Of a stretch of DNA of 48,954 nucleotides, positions 17,326-27,176 are shown one piece after another. Every line of letters begins with the position of its first letter. Position 1 is the first letter of the stretch. Both the position numbers and the translations under genes were made by a program. Source of the DNA: DSXH01 sp037446915 (lineage in GTDB: Bacteria > Bacteroidota > Ignavibacteria > Ignavibacteriales > Melioribacteraceae); assembly GCA_037446915.1 (NCBI GenBank), contig JBBIHP010000008.1:1-48954 (forward strand), read 5' to 3'. The notes under the pieces are model-generated. The model did no database searches, was not told where the DNA came from, and saw only the letters and a program-made list of their open reading frames with translations.

Positions 17326-17915
17326 TTTGTAACCCAGTATAGAATAAGTAAAATAATTGTTGTTAAGGAAATTGCCTGAAGTGTTCTTCTTTCTGAACGC
17401 AATCCCATATGTAATTTGAATGGTGGTTGTTCCAAACCCGGATTTTTATACTTTTCGAATGTCGGTATCCATCGAGGTACCTTCGAATAATAATCTTTAT
17501 ACTTTTCGCCGAATTTATTTTCTAAAAATTGTTCTTCGTCTCTTATAATTGTGTAGTATTGGAAATAAAAAAATATTGCAGCAAAAATTAACAGGTAAGG
17601 ATATAAAGCCATAGACATTACACCAATTCCTATATAAATAACCATGTTACCGAAATAAAGTGGATTCCTTACATGAGCAAATGGTCCTGATACTACTAAA
17701 TAAGTTCCACCAACACCGCCGCCGGTTGTGCGGGTTTCGCTACCGGCATAAGAAACACCCCATAGACGGAAGAATTCACCTACTAATACAATTATAAATC
17801 CAACAGATAGACTTGTTACTGTTGCTTCCTGAAATACCATCATAAGCAATAAAAAGGGAAGAGGTGTGTAACTCCTGTACTTAAATATTTTATTCGAAAG
17901 TTCTTTCATTATCAA
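17322..17915 (-). CDS. Isoprenylcysteine carboxyl methyltransferase-like membrane protein
   Basis: A 197-residue protein with about four to five membrane helices. The C-terminal half carries the PEMT/ICMT SAM-binding pattern: GPFAHVRNPLYFGN around residues 77-90, then RDEEQFLENKFGEKYKDY and a VPRWIP loop. Such bacterial proteins methylate small membrane or lipid substrates, but the substrate cannot be deduced here. It overlaps lpxB and the phosphatase gene by 4 bases each, so translation is coupled on both sides and an envelope-lipid role is plausible. Confidence 0.75.
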   Translation of the reverse strand: MIMKELSNKIFKYRSYTPLPFLLLMMVFQEATVTSLSVGFIIVLVGEFFRLWGVSYAGSETRTTGGGVGGTYLVVSGPFAHVRNPLYFGNMVIYIGIGVMSMALYPYLLIFAAIFFYFQYYTIIRDEEQFLENKFGEKYKDYYSKVPRWIPTFEKYKNPGLEQPPFKLHMGLRSERRTLQAISLTTIILLILYWVTN

Positions 17916-18631
17916 CCTTGTATATAAATTTCTTTTCTCTTTAGTTCAGCTTGATGGCGTTTCTTAAGCCGTTTTTTCCCTTTAAGCTGTTCCAATTTTG
18001 TTGTTACATCATCAAAAGTGTTGAACGGGAAATAAGTAATTCTGTTCATTTCGCAATATTTTAATAACGAATTCTTAGCGAAAATAAAATCGCAGTATTG
18101 AGCCGGGCATACATCCGACCATCCGTCGCCAATGTAAACAGTGTATTCGTCATCCGAACTGTAACTTAAAATATGATTCCTTTTACAATTAGCACATCTA
18201 TCGCATTCTTCATCGGTATGAGGAAAAACCGGAATTAATTTATTATCCTCAAAAAAATGTTTATTTGAAAAAACTTGCAGAGATAATAGATTCTCGCGTT
18301 CTAAAATTCTATTAATATATAAATCTAATCCGTCGCTTAGAATCCGCAATTCAAATCCATTTCTCTCGCTATAATCTCTGAATTTAATAAATGTTTCGTC
18401 AATCCCGATTGAAGTTAAAAACTGTTCGAAAGTAATGTGATTGAAATTTTCTATTGTCTCGCACAGTAATTGCCAGCTTTGCTTTGCATTTATTTTTTTA
18501 TTTATCCAGTCTTCAATAATTGTTTGTGCTTTTAACGGATCGCCAAACTTTAGGAACATAGTTTCGCCAACGTCTTGCTGTGTAATCGTCCCATCGAAAT
18601 CAACAAATATTTTAAAAGTTTTATCGTTCAT
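17912..18631 (-). CDS. MtnX-like HAD-IB family phosphatase
   Basis: A 239-residue HAD hydrolase. Motif I DFDGTIT with the nucleophile Asp is at residues 12-18, the motif II serine region is ILSDGLD, and motif IV is GDGWSDVCPA. The internal DRCANCKRN cysteine segment is typical of the MtnX/DKMTPPase subgroup. The C-terminus is a basic helix (KGKKRLKKRHQAELKRK). No other methionine-salvage genes are nearby, so a dephosphorylation role on another small phosphate ester is possible. It follows smc by 19 bases and overlaps the ICMT-like gene. Confidence 0.78.
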   Translation of the reverse strand: MNDKTFKIFVDFDGTITQQDVGETMFLKFGDPLKAQTIIEDWINKKINAKQSWQLLCETIENFNHITFEQFLTSIGIDETFIKFRDYSERNGFELRILSDGLDLYINRILERENLLSLQVFSNKHFFEDNKLIPVFPHTDEECDRCANCKRNHILSYSSDDEYTVYIGDGWSDVCPAQYCDFIFAKNSLLKYCEMNRITYFPFNTFDDVTTKLEQLKGKKRLKKRHQAELKRKEIYIQG

Positions 18632-18650
18632 TCGTTACTTAATTATTACT

Positions 18651-21600
18651 TTATTCCTGGGCTTCAGGAATCTCTTCGAACCTGACACCAACAAGTTTTG
18701 AGATGCCTTCCTCCTGCATAGTAACTCCATACATTGTTTCTGCGGCTTCCATTGTTCGTTTGTTGTGGGTTACAATAATAAATTGAGTTCTATCGCTGAA
18801 TTCTTTTAGCAATCTTGTAAACCTGTCGATATTGGCATCATCCAATGGAGCATCAACTTCATCCAGAATACAGAACGGACTTGGTTTAACAAGATAAATA
18901 GCAAAGAGAAGAGCTGTAGCGGTAAGAGTTTTTTCACCTCCGGATAAAAGTTCGATGGATGTAGGACGCTTACCTTTTGGTTTAGCAACAATTTCAATTT
19001 TTGCTTCCAGCGGATCAATATTTTCTTCTAACAATAAATCAGCTTCGTCGCCGGGATTGAACAATGTCTGGAATATATTTATAAAATTCTGTCTTATCTG
19101 CTCGAAAGTATCCAGGAATAATTTCTGTGCAGTGTCGTTAATTTCATTTATAGTTTTAATAAGATCTTTTTCAGAATCAATCAAATCATCCCGCTGTTTG
19201 TGGAGAAAATCCAATCTTGATTTTTCCTCTTCGTATTCGGAATATGCAAGTAAATTTACAGGACCGATGTTTTTCAGTTTTTCTTTATATGAATGAACTT
19301 CTTTTGTTGTTTCATCAAAGTTGAAGCTTTCGAGATCATCGTACTGTTTAAGAGTAATCTCGATTGAATAATTTTCCTTGATATGCTCTTGAATGTTCTG
19401 TATTCTAAAATTTATTTCGTTCTCTTTTATGTCCAGTGAATGAATCTGATCGGAAACCTCCTGACGTTTATTACGCAATTCATTGAGTTGTTTTTCAAAC
19501 TTTGTGGCTTCCTCTTTAATCAGTCTCAGCTTTTCATCAATTTCCGATTCTTCTTTTATAAGAACATTCCTTATTACAATGATATTTTCCAAAACAGTTT
19601 TAGATGATTCAATAGCCGATAAAAGCGAAGTGGTTTCGCCAGTATTGTTTTCTAATTCTTCTTCTCGTTTAGTAATTCCGTTCTGAATTAATTCAATATC
19701 ATTCTTAGAACGGTTTATAGAATCATGGAAATTGTTTATCTGACCTTTAATTCTTTCGAGTTCAAGGCGTGCAGAATTTTGTGACTCTATTAACTGGTTG
19801 AAATTTTTCTCGAATTCATTTAGAAAATTTTCTTCATTACTGATATTTTGATCGAGAGAGGATTTGTCAGTACCAAGCTGATTCAGAATTTCATTTATAG
19901 ATTCGAGCTGCTTATGTAAGAGATTCGATTTTTCTACGAACTCCTGAATTTCTTTCTGCGAATTCTCAATCTCTTCGTTTGCTTTTTTATGTTCGAACTC
20001 TAATTGTGAAGTCTGCTTCTCTATATTTGCAATGTCATTTGCAATTAATTTCTGACTATCGCTAAGGTTTTTTAAATCAATTTTGGAGAGTTTTAACTCT
20101 GCATCGGCAATCTGCGATTTTAATTTCTCAAGCTGGGATTCGTGTTTAGGATATTCCGCTTTCAAATTTTCCAGAAGTTGTTTTCGTCCGAAAAGGGTTT
20201 CATCCTGTTTTGGCATCGATCCGGCTTCAATAATTCCATTGCTTTTGATTAAGTCGCCGTCAAGTGTCACATAGTCGAAATCACTGTATTTATTATGGAG
20301 TTGTATAGCCTCGTTTAGTCCTGATGTAATTACAACCCTTGATAAAACCTGATGAAAATATTTTTGCCATTTAGTATCCGACTCCACGAAATTTTTTGCC
20401 CAGCCGACAAATGTAGGTTCTTTTTCAAGTTTCCTGGATTTTTTAGAAAACCTGTAAGATGAATATTTATCGAACAAAGATTTATTGTTATTGAGACCAT
20501 TTTTAAGAAGGTAAAAAGAAGCTTTACCAAGGTCATTTATCTTTAGGTAGCTGATTGCACTTTGTAATTCATCAACAGATTCAATCAATAGATTATTCAG
20601 AACGGTTTTTAATCCCGCTTCAAGTGCAAATTTGTATTTATCCTGTGTGTTGCCAACATAAGCAAAAATATTTTTTTCCGATTGACTCCAGTCTTTGTTT
20701 TCTAATAGGATTTTTGAACCTTTTGAAATTCCTTCGAGGTTAGAAATCAGTGTTTGAATAAACTCAATCTTCTCTTTTAATCCGGTAAGAACTGCTCTCT
20801 CTTCAATCTCTTTTTCTTTTAATGAATTTAGAAGTGATTCTAATTCAGATTTTTCTTTTTCTCTTAATGCAATTTGAAGACCGGCTTCGCTTAATTTTTT
20901 TTCTGCATCAAGCTTCTCATTGTTAAGTTCTTCTATAAAACCAACAGTCTTTGCTATGCGTGTAGTAATATTTTGAATCTTCCCGTTTAACTTTTCAATG
21001 TTGGACGTGTGGGAGTCCAATTCTTTTTGAATTGCCGATTTAAGATTATCCTTATCGGATATTTCTTTTATCAGATTATATCGATCATCAATTAATTGCC
21101 TTAACTCCAATTTCTTAAGATCAAGCGTGTTGCGCTTTTCTGAAATAGCACTTTCATTTTCATTTATTTCCAGGGATTTCTGAATTTCGCTATTCTTAAG
21201 CGAGTTTAATTCTTCTTCTAATGCTCTAATATTATTTTCTGTTTGAACAATTCTTTGCTTATATTCTTCAATTTCGTTAACAAGTCTTGCGTGGTTTATC
21301 TTAAGTGAATTCAACCTTTCTTCCGAAACAGAAATATTTTTTTGATTAAGATGTAATTGCTCGGTATTGGCAGATAACTCATTCCGCTTATCACTTAACT
21401 CTCTTTCAATTGTATTGATCTTTTCTCTGTAAATTATTAATTCGTTTTCAATTGTTCTTATCTCAGTATCAATTGATTCTTTGTTCAGGTTAAGATTTGA
21501 AACTTCACTTTTAATGTTTTCATTCTTTAGAGTGTATAGTGCAAACTCTCTTTCGGCAAGGTCAATTTCTTTGTCTCTTAAAACCGATTGAATTTGATTG

Positions 21601-22244
21601 TATTGGTCTGCACGTTTTGCTTGTCGTTCCAAAGATCGCACAATTTTTTCAACTTCTGAAACTATATCATTTACACGTGTAAGGTCTGCTTTTACATCTT
21701 CAAGTTTCTTAAGAGAAAGTCTTCTTCTTAACTTATATTTATTTACACCCGCTGCTTCTTCAAATAATCTTCTTCTTTCTTCGGCTTTGCTACTTAGGAT
21801 TGTTTCAACCATTTTTAATTCGATAACAGAATAGGCATTTGTGCCCATTCCTGTATCCATAAAAAGATTTGTTATGTCTTTAAGTCGGCAAATATTTTTA
21901 TTTAACAAGTATTCACTTTCTCCGGATCTAAAAATTCTTCTTGTAATAGTAACTTCGGAATATTCAGTAGGAAGAATTCCACGGTCATTTACAAGAGTAA
22001 GAGACGCTTCAGACATTCCCATCGGTTTTCTTGCGCGGGTTCCATTGAAAATTACGTTCTCCATCTTGTCGCTTCTTAATGTAGTTGTTTTCTGTTCACC
22101 AAGTACCCATCTTATTGCATCCACTATATTAGTCTTGCCGCAACCATTAGGCCCAACAATTCCTGTAATTCCGCGGTTGAAAGCGATATTTGTTCTATTG
22201 GCAAACGACTTGAAGCCGAAAATTTCTAATTTTGATAAAAACAA
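18651..22244 (-). CDS. smc: Chromosome segregation protein SMC
   Basis: The core subunit of bacterial condensin, 1197 residues. The N-terminal ATPase lobe has Walker A GPNGCGKT (31-38) and the RSGESEYLLN region. Two long charged coiled coils (about 165-505 and 680-1010) flank a hinge around 510-670. The C-terminal lobe has the signature LSGGEKT at 1100-1106 and Walker B CILDEVDAPLDD. It sits between the glycosidase-like gene (9-base gap upstream) and the phosphatase (19-base gap downstream). scpA and scpB are not in the window. Confidence 0.97.
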   Translation of the reverse strand: MFLSKLEIFGFKSFANRTNIAFNRGITGIVGPNGCGKTNIVDAIRWVLGEQKTTTLRSDKMENVIFNGTRARKPMGMSEASLTLVNDRGILPTEYSEVTITRRIFRSGESEYLLNKNICRLKDITNLFMDTGMGTNAYSVIELKMVETILSSKAEERRRLFEEAAGVNKYKLRRRLSLKKLEDVKADLTRVNDIVSEVEKIVRSLERQAKRADQYNQIQSVLRDKEIDLAEREFALYTLKNENIKSEVSNLNLNKESIDTEIRTIENELIIYREKINTIERELSDKRNELSANTEQLHLNQKNISVSEERLNSLKINHARLVNEIEEYKQRIVQTENNIRALEEELNSLKNSEIQKSLEINENESAISEKRNTLDLKKLELRQLIDDRYNLIKEISDKDNLKSAIQKELDSHTSNIEKLNGKIQNITTRIAKTVGFIEELNNEKLDAEKKLSEAGLQIALREKEKSELESLLNSLKEKEIEERAVLTGLKEKIEFIQTLISNLEGISKGSKILLENKDWSQSEKNIFAYVGNTQDKYKFALEAGLKTVLNNLLIESVDELQSAISYLKINDLGKASFYLLKNGLNNNKSLFDKYSSYRFSKKSRKLEKEPTFVGWAKNFVESDTKWQKYFHQVLSRVVITSGLNEAIQLHNKYSDFDYVTLDGDLIKSNGIIEAGSMPKQDETLFGRKQLLENLKAEYPKHESQLEKLKSQIADAELKLSKIDLKNLSDSQKLIANDIANIEKQTSQLEFEHKKANEEIENSQKEIQEFVEKSNLLHKQLESINEILNQLGTDKSSLDQNISNEENFLNEFEKNFNQLIESQNSARLELERIKGQINNFHDSINRSKNDIELIQNGITKREEELENNTGETTSLLSAIESSKTVLENIIVIRNVLIKEESEIDEKLRLIKEEATKFEKQLNELRNKRQEVSDQIHSLDIKENEINFRIQNIQEHIKENYSIEITLKQYDDLESFNFDETTKEVHSYKEKLKNIGPVNLLAYSEYEEEKSRLDFLHKQRDDLIDSEKDLIKTINEINDTAQKLFLDTFEQIRQNFINIFQTLFNPGDEADLLLEENIDPLEAKIEIVAKPKGKRPTSIELLSGGEKTLTATALLFAIYLVKPSPFCILDEVDAPLDDANIDRFTRLLKEFSDRTQFIIVTHNKRTMEAAETMYGVTMQEEGISKLVGVRFEEIPEAQE

Positions 22245-22253
22245 TTGATCCCC

Positions 22254-24815
22254 TTAAAGAGAGATTAAACTATATTGTTTAATTGAATTGTTCAGATAAT
22301 AAAGGGCATAACTTGTTAGTTGAAAATATGCTGCTGCCCCGGTAATCAATAAAATTATTATTACTAAGCCGTACAAATAAACAGTCAGTTTGTTTACTTC
22401 AAACAGTACGTGTATTCCTTTGAAAATTCTTTGTAAAATCCATAACCAGAATAATAGAATAACTATAACTAGTATTGAATTGTAAGTGCTGATTGCCAGA
22501 ATTTTATATAGAATTAGTTCAACTGGAAGTAAAATTGTAAATGGAAGTAATCCCCATATTATCATAAAAAAGATACTGCTTAACGGAACCTTTGTTTTAA
22601 TAAATAAGGATGCTGCTTTTATAATTATACTTAGAAAAACAATTTTTAGAATTACCAAAAGAAATATAATGATGAAACCTTTCTCGGGGTTCCATGCCAG
22701 ATAACTAAAACCTTTTATTATAGATGATTCTCCAAATGAGAGCAGAAGCTTTTCAACGAGAATGTTTGTTCTCAAATAATAAAATAAAATTGTAAAGAAG
22801 AGAGAAATAGAACCGGATTCAACAATAAGTAAAATAAATGTATGAACACCCGAAATAATTCTTTGATCTCTAATATCTGAATAAAAATTATATGGGCGGA
22901 AAAAAGCTCTGCTGCACTCGTCGCGGAATTTTCTGCTTGTATTAATTAATAAAGCCATTAATATTGACAGACCAAGAGCAATTAAAATGAAAATTAATTT
23001 GTTCTCATCTTTTCCGTTACCGATCGGGATAGTTACCTTATTTTTATTATTTAACTTAGCATCAATAACTTTATAAACAAGGTTATTAGAAGTAGGGGTT
23101 TTATTAAAAATTCCAAGTTGATAATTTATTTCATTACCGCCATATAAGGATTTAAAATCGCCGTAATAATTGTATAAAGTATTAATGAAGACGCCGGCTA
23201 AATTATTGTTGCGGGTTATATCAATAATCTGTCCATAATATTTTGCTTGGGCTTCGGTAGAGTTTTTCAATAAGTATCCGCCGGAAATTCCATAGTAATT
23301 AGGATAATTTACTTCTGATAGGAAGTAATTGCTTTTATTTGTTTTATCACTTAAAATTTCCAATGCCTCAATTAATTTATCCGGTGGTGTTGAATAAATT
23401 TCTATTCCAATTAAATCTAATCCATCAATTTTTTCTTTTTGAATGCCAATAAATGAGCCATACGTGATTATTCCTGTCCCATTATTATTTGTAAGGATGT
23501 TTGAAATATAATCCTCTGTTAAAGTTGAATTTGCCAGAAACGAGCTACCAATTCCCCAAATTATAGCTGTTGAAAATATTCTATATGATTCAATCATTTC
23601 ATTGAATCTGCTAAGGGTTCTTGTTCTAAATTCAGCATCGGTTAATAATTCTTCTGGTACAGAGTTTAGAGGTAATTCTACTAAAGCTATTAATCCTAAT
23701 TGATTGCATAAATTTATTGCATCCGGATTCGGGTAAGCTTTAGCAAACCGAATTGCATTAAAACCTGTGTTCTTTATAAAAGCGAAATCTTTTCTTAATT
23801 TTTCTAAATAACCGTTTTCTACTATTTCTCTCTCATTAACTATGTATGTTATTCCTTTAAGGGAAAAAGAATTGTTATTAAAAAATAACTTTTGATTTTT
23901 ATTTTCAATTCGGAAAAAGGAAAGCGTCCTTTCTACCTTATCAATTACCTGTTTATTAGCTAGAATAGAAAGCTCGGCTTTATAAAAGTTTGGAGTTTCA
24001 TTCGACCAGAGAGTGGGGTTGGTGACATTAAATTTAAGTAATTGTTCTACTTGTTTTGTATTTGAAAATGTTAATGGGAAATCGTAAGAAAAACTATTTC
24101 CGGTAAAATTGTGAGGAATCAATTTTAGATTTATTAATACTCCATCTTTACCAGTCATTTCCTTATTTAACATGTCGAGATTTTCTATCGCAACTTTAAT
24201 TTCTCCATTTGCAGATGAGAGATTAGAATCGAGTACGTAATTAATTTTGAACTGTGAAAAATGGGTCCTGGGTAATACTTTAATAAAAATATTTCTATAA
24301 ATTCCCATAGATTTTTGGGGGAATAAAAATCTTTGCTTTAATGGGATCGTCTTTTTAGAGTCTAAGCTGTTATCAATTCTAAAAATAATTTTGTTAGGTG
24401 AATTGGGTTTGAGCAGGTCACTGGGCAGTTCTATTTCGAATGGGATTTCTCCAATTGATCTTTTAAAAATATTGTATCCATTCAAGAAAATTTCGGTAGA
24501 GTAATTGATTCCGCCCCACAATAATTTTATTACCGAATTATTTATTTCATCATCGGATAAATTAATTTCATTTTCAAAATAGAGAGCTTCAGCTCCATCC
24601 CAGGTACAAGGGATATTTACCTTAACATAATTCTTATCATCGGGATTAAGATAAACCTTCCAGCCCTTATTCAGATCAATCAATTTACCATGATGATGAG
24701 ACTTAATTGTTGAATCTGATGGAAAAGAGGGAAGCGATTTAACCTTAATTTGAGCAGAAATCGAAAAAGGTAAGAGGTTAATTAAAAGAAAGAGAATCTT
24801 TAATTTTTTTGCCAT
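22254..24815 (-). CDS. GH2-like ectodomain fused to a multi-pass membrane domain; probable pseudoenzyme
   Basis: The 853-residue protein has a signal peptide (about 1-21), a GH2 sugar-binding-type jelly roll (about 45-185, with WGGINYSTEIFLNG at 100-113), an Ig-like domain (about 190-305) and a TIM-barrel-like region (about 315-560). After this come about six membrane helices from 606 to 832. In GH2 enzymes the acid/base sits in a W-x-x-G-N-E motif. Here it is WGIGSS (420-425), so both Asn and Glu are Ser. The candidate nucleophile Glu remains at 501 (FLSEVNYP). Catalysis therefore looks impaired and a carbohydrate-binding or sensory role is possible. The membrane part is not recognised. The gene lies in the run with smc and tpiA. 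Confidence 0.65.
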   Translation of the reverse strand: MAKKLKILFLLINLLPFSISAQIKVKSLPSFPSDSTIKSHHHGKLIDLNKGWKVYLNPDDKNYVKVNIPCTWDGAEALYFENEINLSDDEINNSVIKLLWGGINYSTEIFLNGYNIFKRSIGEIPFEIELPSDLLKPNSPNKIIFRIDNSLDSKKTIPLKQRFLFPQKSMGIYRNIFIKVLPRTHFSQFKINYVLDSNLSSANGEIKVAIENLDMLNKEMTGKDGVLINLKLIPHNFTGNSFSYDFPLTFSNTKQVEQLLKFNVTNPTLWSNETPNFYKAELSILANKQVIDKVERTLSFFRIENKNQKLFFNNNSFSLKGITYIVNEREIVENGYLEKLRKDFAFIKNTGFNAIRFAKAYPNPDAINLCNQLGLIALVELPLNSVPEELLTDAEFRTRTLSRFNEMIESYRIFSTAIIWGIGSSFLANSTLTEDYISNILTNNNGTGIITYGSFIGIQKEKIDGLDLIGIEIYSTPPDKLIEALEILSDKTNKSNYFLSEVNYPNYYGISGGYLLKNSTEAQAKYYGQIIDITRNNNLAGVFINTLYNYYGDFKSLYGGNEINYQLGIFNKTPTSNNLVYKVIDAKLNNKNKVTIPIGNGKDENKLIFILIALGLSILMALLINTSRKFRDECSRAFFRPYNFYSDIRDQRIISGVHTFILLIVESGSISLFFTILFYYLRTNILVEKLLLSFGESSIIKGFSYLAWNPEKGFIIIFLLVILKIVFLSIIIKAASLFIKTKVPLSSIFFMIIWGLLPFTILLPVELILYKILAISTYNSILVIVILLFWLWILQRIFKGIHVLFEVNKLTVYLYGLVIIILLITGAAAYFQLTSYALYYLNNSIKQYSLISL

Positions 24816-24853
24816 TTTATGGTGAATTATCCAAATAAACCCTTAAATATACT

Positions 24854-24886
24854 AAAAAACCGAGGGCATATCAATTGAAGAATGCC
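24854..24886 (-). terminator. Possible terminator after tpiA
   Basis: On the minus strand, a GGCAT...ATGCC stem around a 12-base partly self-complementary loop is followed by TCGG and six T. It begins 34 bases after the tpiA stop and lies before the glycosidase-like gene. A wider 9-bp inverted repeat (24820-24828 with 24890-24898, TGGTGAATT/AATTCACCA) encloses it, so the leader may fold in two ways. Confidence 0.4.
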
Positions 24887-24919
24887 ATAAATTCACCAAA
24901 ATTCAAGGATTTTTCAAAT

Positions 24920-25678
24920 TTATTCAGCGGATTCAACAATTTTAATAAAAGAATCCGATTTTAAGCAAGCACCACCTACTAATGCTCCATCAATATCGGG
25001 TTGAGACATCAATTCACTGGCATTTTCAGGTTTTACACTTCCACCATATTGAATTATAGTATTATTTGCTATGTAAGTTGAATATTCTTTTTGTAAAAGA
25101 TCTCTGATAAATTTGTGAATTTCCTGAGCCTGATTAGGAGTTGCGTTTTTACCTGTTCCGATAGCCCAGACTGGTTCATATGCAATGATTATTCTTTGTA
25201 TTTCTAATTCACCCAGGTCTTTTAATCCAGAAATGAGCTGTCTTCGAATTACGTCAAAGGTTTTATTACTTTCCCGTTCTTCAAGTGTTTCGCCAATGCA
25301 GAAAATTGGTTTAAGATTATTTGCCAAGGCAGCTTTTAGTTTTAAATTAATTATCTCGTCAGATTCTTTAAAAATAGTTCGCCGCTCTGAGTGACCTATA
25401 ATTACAAATTCACATCCTACACTTATTAACATCTTTGCAGATATTTCACCTGTATAAGCACCACTCTCTTCATAATACATATTTTGTGCACCTAAAGAAA
25501 TACTTGTTCCTTTTAATAATGCATTAGCAGTTTCTAACGATGTAAACGGAGGACATATAATAATTTTCGTTTTATAGTTTTTCCCGATCAATGAATTCCT
25601 AATTTCCGAAATCAAACTAATTGATTCATTCAAGTCGTTATTCATCTTCCAGTTGCCGGCAACAATTTTTGTTCTCAT
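24920..25678 (-). CDS. tpiA: Triose-phosphate isomerase
   Basis: TpiA interconverts dihydroxyacetone phosphate and glyceraldehyde 3-phosphate. The 252-residue length is normal. The catalytic lysine is in GNWKMN (8-13), the catalytic His in IIGHSERR, and the catalytic Glu with the flexible loop in AYEPVWAIGTGK. The phosphate loops YGGSVKP and ALVGGA are present. It lies 32 bases downstream of the Nfu-like gene. Confidence 0.97.
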   Translation of the reverse strand: MRTKIVAGNWKMNNDLNESISLISEIRNSLIGKNYKTKIIICPPFTSLETANALLKGTSISLGAQNMYYEESGAYTGEISAKMLISVGCEFVIIGHSERRTIFKESDEIINLKLKAALANNLKPIFCIGETLEERESNKTFDVIRRQLISGLKDLGELEIQRIIIAYEPVWAIGTGKNATPNQAQEIHKFIRDLLQKEYSTYIANNTIIQYGGSVKPENASELMSQPDIDGALVGGACLKSDSFIKIVESAE

Positions 25679-25710
25679 TATATACCTTATTTTAATCTCT
25701 ATAAAAATTC

Positions 25711-25950
25711 TTAGTTAACAGCTTCAACTCTTCTTATACCGGGAACCTCTCGTATTAGAACTCTTTCAACACCAGCCCTGAGTGTCATTTGAGACATAGG
25801 ACAGCTTACACATGCGCCCGTGAGTTTTACTTCGACAATTCCTTCCTGTGTTACATTTACTAATTCAACATCGCCACCATCGGCTTTTAAATAAGGACGA
25901 ATAGATTCTAAAGCTTTAAGCACTTTCTCTTTTAATACTTCACTCATCAT
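25711..25950 (-). CDS. NifU C-terminal-domain (Nfu) iron-sulfur carrier
   Basis: A 79-residue single-domain Nfu protein. The domain core LKADGGDVELV (21-31) leads to the cluster-binding CVSCPMS (C47, C50), as in stand-alone NfuA-type C-terminal domains. Two such subunits normally bridge one [4Fe-4S] cluster. Two adjacent Met codons make the start uncertain by one residue. It starts 7 bases after the mrp stop, so an Fe-S carrier pair is encoded together, divergent from the iron-uptake operon. Confidence 0.9.
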   Translation of the reverse strand: MMSEVLKEKVLKALESIRPYLKADGGDVELVNVTQEGIVEVKLTGACVSCPMSQMTLRAGVERVLIREVPGIRRVEAVN

Positions 25951-25957
25951 TTACTCC

Positions 25958-27061
25958 TTAATTCTCTCCTAAAGAAATATCAATTTTAGGAGTTTTTACA
26001 GATAATGTGTTTATACTAATCTGGGCTGCCAGATTTTTACTTATTTCCAGAATCTTTAATGATTCATCCGAATCCGGTTCTCCGAACACAATCGGTTTAC
26101 CATCATCACCGCCAATTCTAATATTAGGGTTAATAGGAATTGCCCCTAAAAGTGGAAGTGATAATTCGTCGGCTAATTTACTTCCTCCACCGGACCCAAA
26201 TATATCATATTTTTTCTTTGTATCAGGTGCAATAAAATAACTCATATTCTCAACAATACCAAGAATTGGAACATTAACACGCTGGAACATTCTAATTGCT
26301 TTTCTCACATCAATTAGTGAAACATCTTGTGGAGTTGTAACAACTACTGCACCTGTAAGCGGAATAGTCTGTACAAGCGTTAACTGAATGTCACCGGTTC
26401 CCGGAGGTAAATCAAAAATGAGATAATCCAATTCATCCCAATGAACATCGGACATAAATTGTTTTATAGCACCACTTGCCATTGGTCCACGCCAGATTAC
26501 CGGGGCATCATCTTCAATTAGGAATCCGATCGATATAACTTTAATACCAAAATTTTCGAGAGGAAGCATCTTGGCAGTTTGAGCATCCTGGAAAACTCTC
26601 GGTTTCTCCTTAATACCCAGCATAAGTGGAATACTTGGTCCATATATATCCGCGTCAATTAAACCGACTTTAGCTCCTAACTTTGCAAGTGCAACTGATA
26701 TATTAACAGCGACAGTACTTTTTCCTACGCCGCCTTTTCCGCTGGCAACGGCTATGGTGTTTTTTACACCGGGAAGTATAGTATTTTTTCTTTCATCTAA
26801 ATTTGAACGGACTTTAGCCGTCATCTCAATTGTTATTTTCCCGATTGAAGGAATACTGGATTTTATTGCTTCTATACAATCATCTTTTATTTTATCTTTT
26901 AACGGACAAGCCGGGGTAGTCAATTCAACAACTACTAGAACATCATTATCATGAATCTTGATATCTTTAATCATGTTTAATGATACAAGGTCGCGGTTTA
27001 AGTCTGGATCATTTACAGTTCTTAATGCTTCCAAAATTGTATCTGTTTGCAATTTGGACAT
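25958..27061 (-). CDS. mrp: Mrp/ApbC-family Fe-S carrier ATPase with N-terminal MIP18 (DUF59) domain
   Basis: A 367-residue P-loop ATPase of the MinD/Mrp family that delivers Fe-S clusters. The N-terminal DUF59/MIP18 domain spans about 5-85 with TTPACPL (C52). The deviant Walker A ASGKGGVGKS is at 106-115, DADIYGPS at 136-143 and FDLPPGTGD at 216-224. The CxxC that many family members use to bridge a cluster after ENMSYFI is missing: the segment reads IAPDTK (277-282). A clear GGAG site precedes the ATG. The start faces the dtxR gene across a 161-base divergent region. Confidence 0.93.
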   Translation of the reverse strand: MSKLQTDTILEALRTVNDPDLNRDLVSLNMIKDIKIHDNDVLVVVELTTPACPLKDKIKDDCIEAIKSSIPSIGKITIEMTAKVRSNLDERKNTILPGVKNTIAVASGKGGVGKSTVAVNISVALAKLGAKVGLIDADIYGPSIPLMLGIKEKPRVFQDAQTAKMLPLENFGIKVISIGFLIEDDAPVIWRGPMASGAIKQFMSDVHWDELDYLIFDLPPGTGDIQLTLVQTIPLTGAVVVTTPQDVSLIDVRKAIRMFQRVNVPILGIVENMSYFIAPDTKKKYDIFGSGGGSKLADELSLPLLGAIPINPNIRIGGDDGKPIVFGEPDSDESLKILEISKNLAAQISINTLSVKTPKIDISLGEN

Positions 27062-27176
27062 TAATTCTCCTAAAATTTGACATGAAAGATAAGAATTTTA
27101 CTTTTTCTTACATAAACGAACAATTAAATTTAACATAGACTATATTAGGTAAAAATTTAGAATTCTGTGAACAGTC

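Noticed and set aside
21841..22248. 135-codon plus-strand ORF opposite the SMC N-terminus
   Set aside because: It lies entirely antisense to the Walker A region of smc and has no recognisable protein features.
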